Of a DNA stretch of 64,000 bases, positions 62,539-64,000 are shown in pieces; position 1 is the first letter of the stretch, and each line of letters starts with the position of its first letter. The notes under the pieces are model-generated. The model was not told the origin of the DNA. It saw nothing but the letters and a program-made list of their open reading frames with translations, and ran no database searches. The stretch comes from Dryocola sp032000125. GTDB taxonomy: Bacteria; Pseudomonadota; Gammaproteobacteria; Enterobacterales; Enterobacteriaceae. The stretch lies in the NCBI GenBank assembly GCA_032000125.1, contig DAMALH010000013.1, positions 1-64,000 on the forward strand, given 5' to 3'. The position numbers were made by a program, and so were the translations under genes.

Positions 62539-62850
62539 TTATTCTTTATCCTCCTGAGAACGAAATAAGCGCTGCCAGATATAGCTTAATGCCGTGCTCC
62601 CCATCGTACCGAATAAACCTGAAACGGCATAGGTCATATAATGCGAAGCACCATTTTCAAAACTTAACAACCCTCCCAGCAGGCCAGTAAAGCTGGAGAT
62701 AACAATCTGACTCGCCACCCCCATCCAACTCCACTTGTGTACTGACTCATGCATATCAATAAGATATCTGACCAATCCTCCCCATGCTGAAAATACACCG
62801 ATAATAATCCAGTTTATTACCTGCGCATCCGATGGCGTTTTAAAAATCAT
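62539..62850 (-). CDS. LydA-like phage holin (holin superfamily III)
   Basis: Small membrane protein of 103 residues from the ATG at 62850 (MIFKTPSDAQVINWI); the frame extends 18 codons further without support. Three hydrophobic stretches (about 11-26, 45-62, 70-85). Motifs SAWGGLVRYLID, SQIVISSFTGLLGGL and GTMGSTALSYIWQRLF fit LydA-type holins as I remember them. No endolysin is next to it in this window. AT-rich flanks differ from the core genes, consistent with phage origin. Confidence 0.75.
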   Translation of the reverse strand: MIFKTPSDAQVINWIIIGVFSAWGGLVRYLIDMHESVHKWSWMGVASQIVISSFTGLLGGLLSFENGASHYMTYAVSGLFGTMGSTALSYIWQRLFRSQEDKE

Positions 62851-63104
62851 AATCTCACACTCCGTCATTGTTAAATATATCGTTAACCTATAAATCATTA
62901 TCAACTTTGATTACAGGGTTGAATTAATCAAGTCAGCTGCGCGAAATGACATTACCATTATTCATTTGCGGGATGTTAACAATAATTATTAGCAAGCCAA
63001 CAAAATATGGAACAATGCGTACTATCAATAGTTGGAATGGCGTTTTATCATTATATTAATCGCAACATAATTTACATCTTATAACCTTGATTAAAGAGAG
63101 CTTA

Positions 63105-63773
63105 ATGTTAATAGTCACGGTATTAAAGCAAAGTAAGGAGTACCAACCTGAACATGCACAATGGCTGCATCGACAGTTATCGCAATACGATTCACTGTGT
63201 CTTACCGATTGCCGTCATATTGCCGGCGTAACAACTGCACCGCTCGTATACAATTATCCCAGCTGGTGGTCAAAACTGGAAATATTCAATCCTGATCATC
63301 CCGTACTGGGAAGCAAAGACATATTTCTAATGGATATTGATACGGTTGTCACTGGTGATTTGTCACCTTTTCTTCAGGAAAAATCATTTACTACGTTAAC
63401 TGATTTCTACTACGAAAATTCACCGCTCCGACCGATCGGTAGCGCGGTAATGTTGGTTCCATATGATGTAAAAGAGCGTGTATGGCGTGCTTTTCAAGGC
63501 AATGCGGAAAAATGGATCAATGCGGCCATGAGGCCCCCCCATCACGGCGATCAGGGTTTTCTTTCGACCTGCACTGCACCTGAAAGGTGGCAAGATATTT
63601 TACCTGGCAAAGTCGTCAGCTATAAGAAAGACGTAGCGAATAAAGGCATGCCCGGATGGCATAGCGGTCGCTCTCAGGGCAACGGGAAGGTTCCAACAGA
63701 TGCACGATTAGTCTGTTTCCATGGCCACCCGCGCCCCTGGGAAATGAATCTTGAATGGGTGCCGCCGTTTTAG
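63105..63773 (+). CDS. Glycosyltransferase-like protein, prophage-associated
   Basis: 222 residues from the ATG at 63105 (MLIVTVLKQSKEYQPEH), with AAAGAGAG 5-6 bp upstream. A DIFLMDIDTVVTGDL motif near residue 84 is a DxD site as in GT-A glycosyltransferases, and YNYPSWWSKLEIFNP precedes it. The C-terminus VCFHGHPRPWEM resembles glycosyltransferases found in enterobacterial prophages. No membrane segments. Low GC relative to the core genes. Acceptor unknown. Confidence 0.75.
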   Translation: MLIVTVLKQSKEYQPEHAQWLHRQLSQYDSLCLTDCRHIAGVTTAPLVYNYPSWWSKLEIFNPDHPVLGSKDIFLMDIDTVVTGDLSPFLQEKSFTTLTDFYYENSPLRPIGSAVMLVPYDVKERVWRAFQGNAEKWINAAMRPPHHGDQGFLSTCTAPERWQDILPGKVVSYKKDVANKGMPGWHSGRSQGNGKVPTDARLVCFHGHPRPWEMNLEWVPPF

Positions 63774-63801
63774 GCGATATTTTCCGAAATATTAATAAGC
63801 A

Positions 63802-64000
63802 ATGAATAACATCCAACAATATATTCAACACGAAAGAGCAATAATCGTTGCCTCAGGCCCTTCAGCCAAAGGCTTTACACCTCCGGAGGACGTAATAGTC
63901 ATTGCGGTAAATGGCGCTATCGACTGGATACCGCGAGCGGATTATTTTTTTACTCTAGATCCTTCTACAGAAAATATGAAAAGACTTACGTATCGTCGCC
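63802..64000 (+). CDS. Glycan-transfer-like protein, N-terminal fragment (runs off window)
   Basis: Open frame from ATG at 63802 to the end of the window (66 codons). The start MNNIQQYIQHERAIIVASGPSAKGF and AVNGAIDWIPRADYFFTLD resemble DUF115/sialyltransferase-like proteins with a GxGPS nucleotide-binding loop, often paired with the preceding glycosyltransferase in prophages. Placed 28 bp after that gene, so probably one transcript. Family assignment is tentative because most of it is missing. Confidence 0.6.
   Translation, partial: MNNIQQYIQHERAIIVASGPSAKGFTPPEDVIVIAVNGAIDWIPRADYFFTLDPSTENMKRLTYRR

Noticed and set aside
1..64000. CRISPR array, rRNA or intact IS element
   Set aside because: No regularly spaced 25-40 bp repeats, no rRNA-like sequence and no transposase gene were seen.

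Overview
The window is chromosomal DNA from a member of the Enterobacteriaceae that is not E. coli K-12. The first half follows, in reverse orientation, the end of the E. coli map (arcA, creA, rob, gpmB, yjjX, trpR, slt, ettA, nadR, radA, serB, ytjB, lplA, yjjJ, deoDBAC, yjjV, yjjU, ytjA, osmY, prfC, yjjG, rimI, holD, rsmC, tRNA-Leu cluster, yjjZ, fhuF, yjjPB, yjjA). From about 36 kb the content is a series of accessory metabolic operons. The fimbrial genes resemble those of Salmonella more than those of E. coli.

Layout. 0.06-19.1 kb: core genes, with serB-radA-nadR and deoC-deoA-deoB-deoD reading as operons. 19.1-27.7 kb: the deo control region (two DeoR operators and two CRP sites), yjjV/yjjU/ytjA/osmY, prfC, holD-rimI-yjjG, rsmC and three tRNA-Leu(CAG) genes. 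27.8-30.3 kb: DUF1435 (yjjZ-like) and fhuF, each with a Fur-like site, flanking an extra diguanylate cyclase. 30.4-36.1 kb: an orphan cellobiose-type PTS EIIB/EIIC pair with a double LacI-type operator, a YbaK-domain protein, yjjP/yjjB, a TetR regulator, a 5'-truncated ohr and yjjA. 36.2-40.2 kb: a probable D-threonate operon (KdgT-type permease, DtnK, PdxA2, DeoR-type regulator). 40.4-41.1 kb: cdh. 41.2-45.4 kb: a LysR regulator divergent from adenine deaminase and a purine permease, with a PurR box between them. 45.8-54.8 kb: type 1 fimbriae in Salmonella-type order, fimAICDHF followed by fimZ and FimY/FimW-like regulators. 55.2-56.4 kb: nepI. 56.4-58.1 kb: a HipBA toxin-antitoxin pair with four operators. 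58.1-61.5 kb: tauABCD. 61.9-64.0 kb: a frameshifted remnant, a LydA-like holin and two glycan-transfer-like genes, which look like the edge of a prophage or phage remnant.

Connections. Purine and nucleoside functions recur: deo salvage, adenine deaminase with its permease, NepI efflux and NadR. Iron control is visible at yjjZ and fhuF. Several genes normally in this neighbourhood in E. coli K-12 are absent here: creBCD, yjjI/yjjW, yjjQ/bglJ and dnaTC. They may be elsewhere in the genome. I found no CRISPR array, rRNA or intact insertion sequence, and no wholly new system. The most informative observations are the regulatory architectures (hipBA, yjjJ, deo, the PTS pair, D-threonate, adenine deaminase) and the gene losses and replacements.
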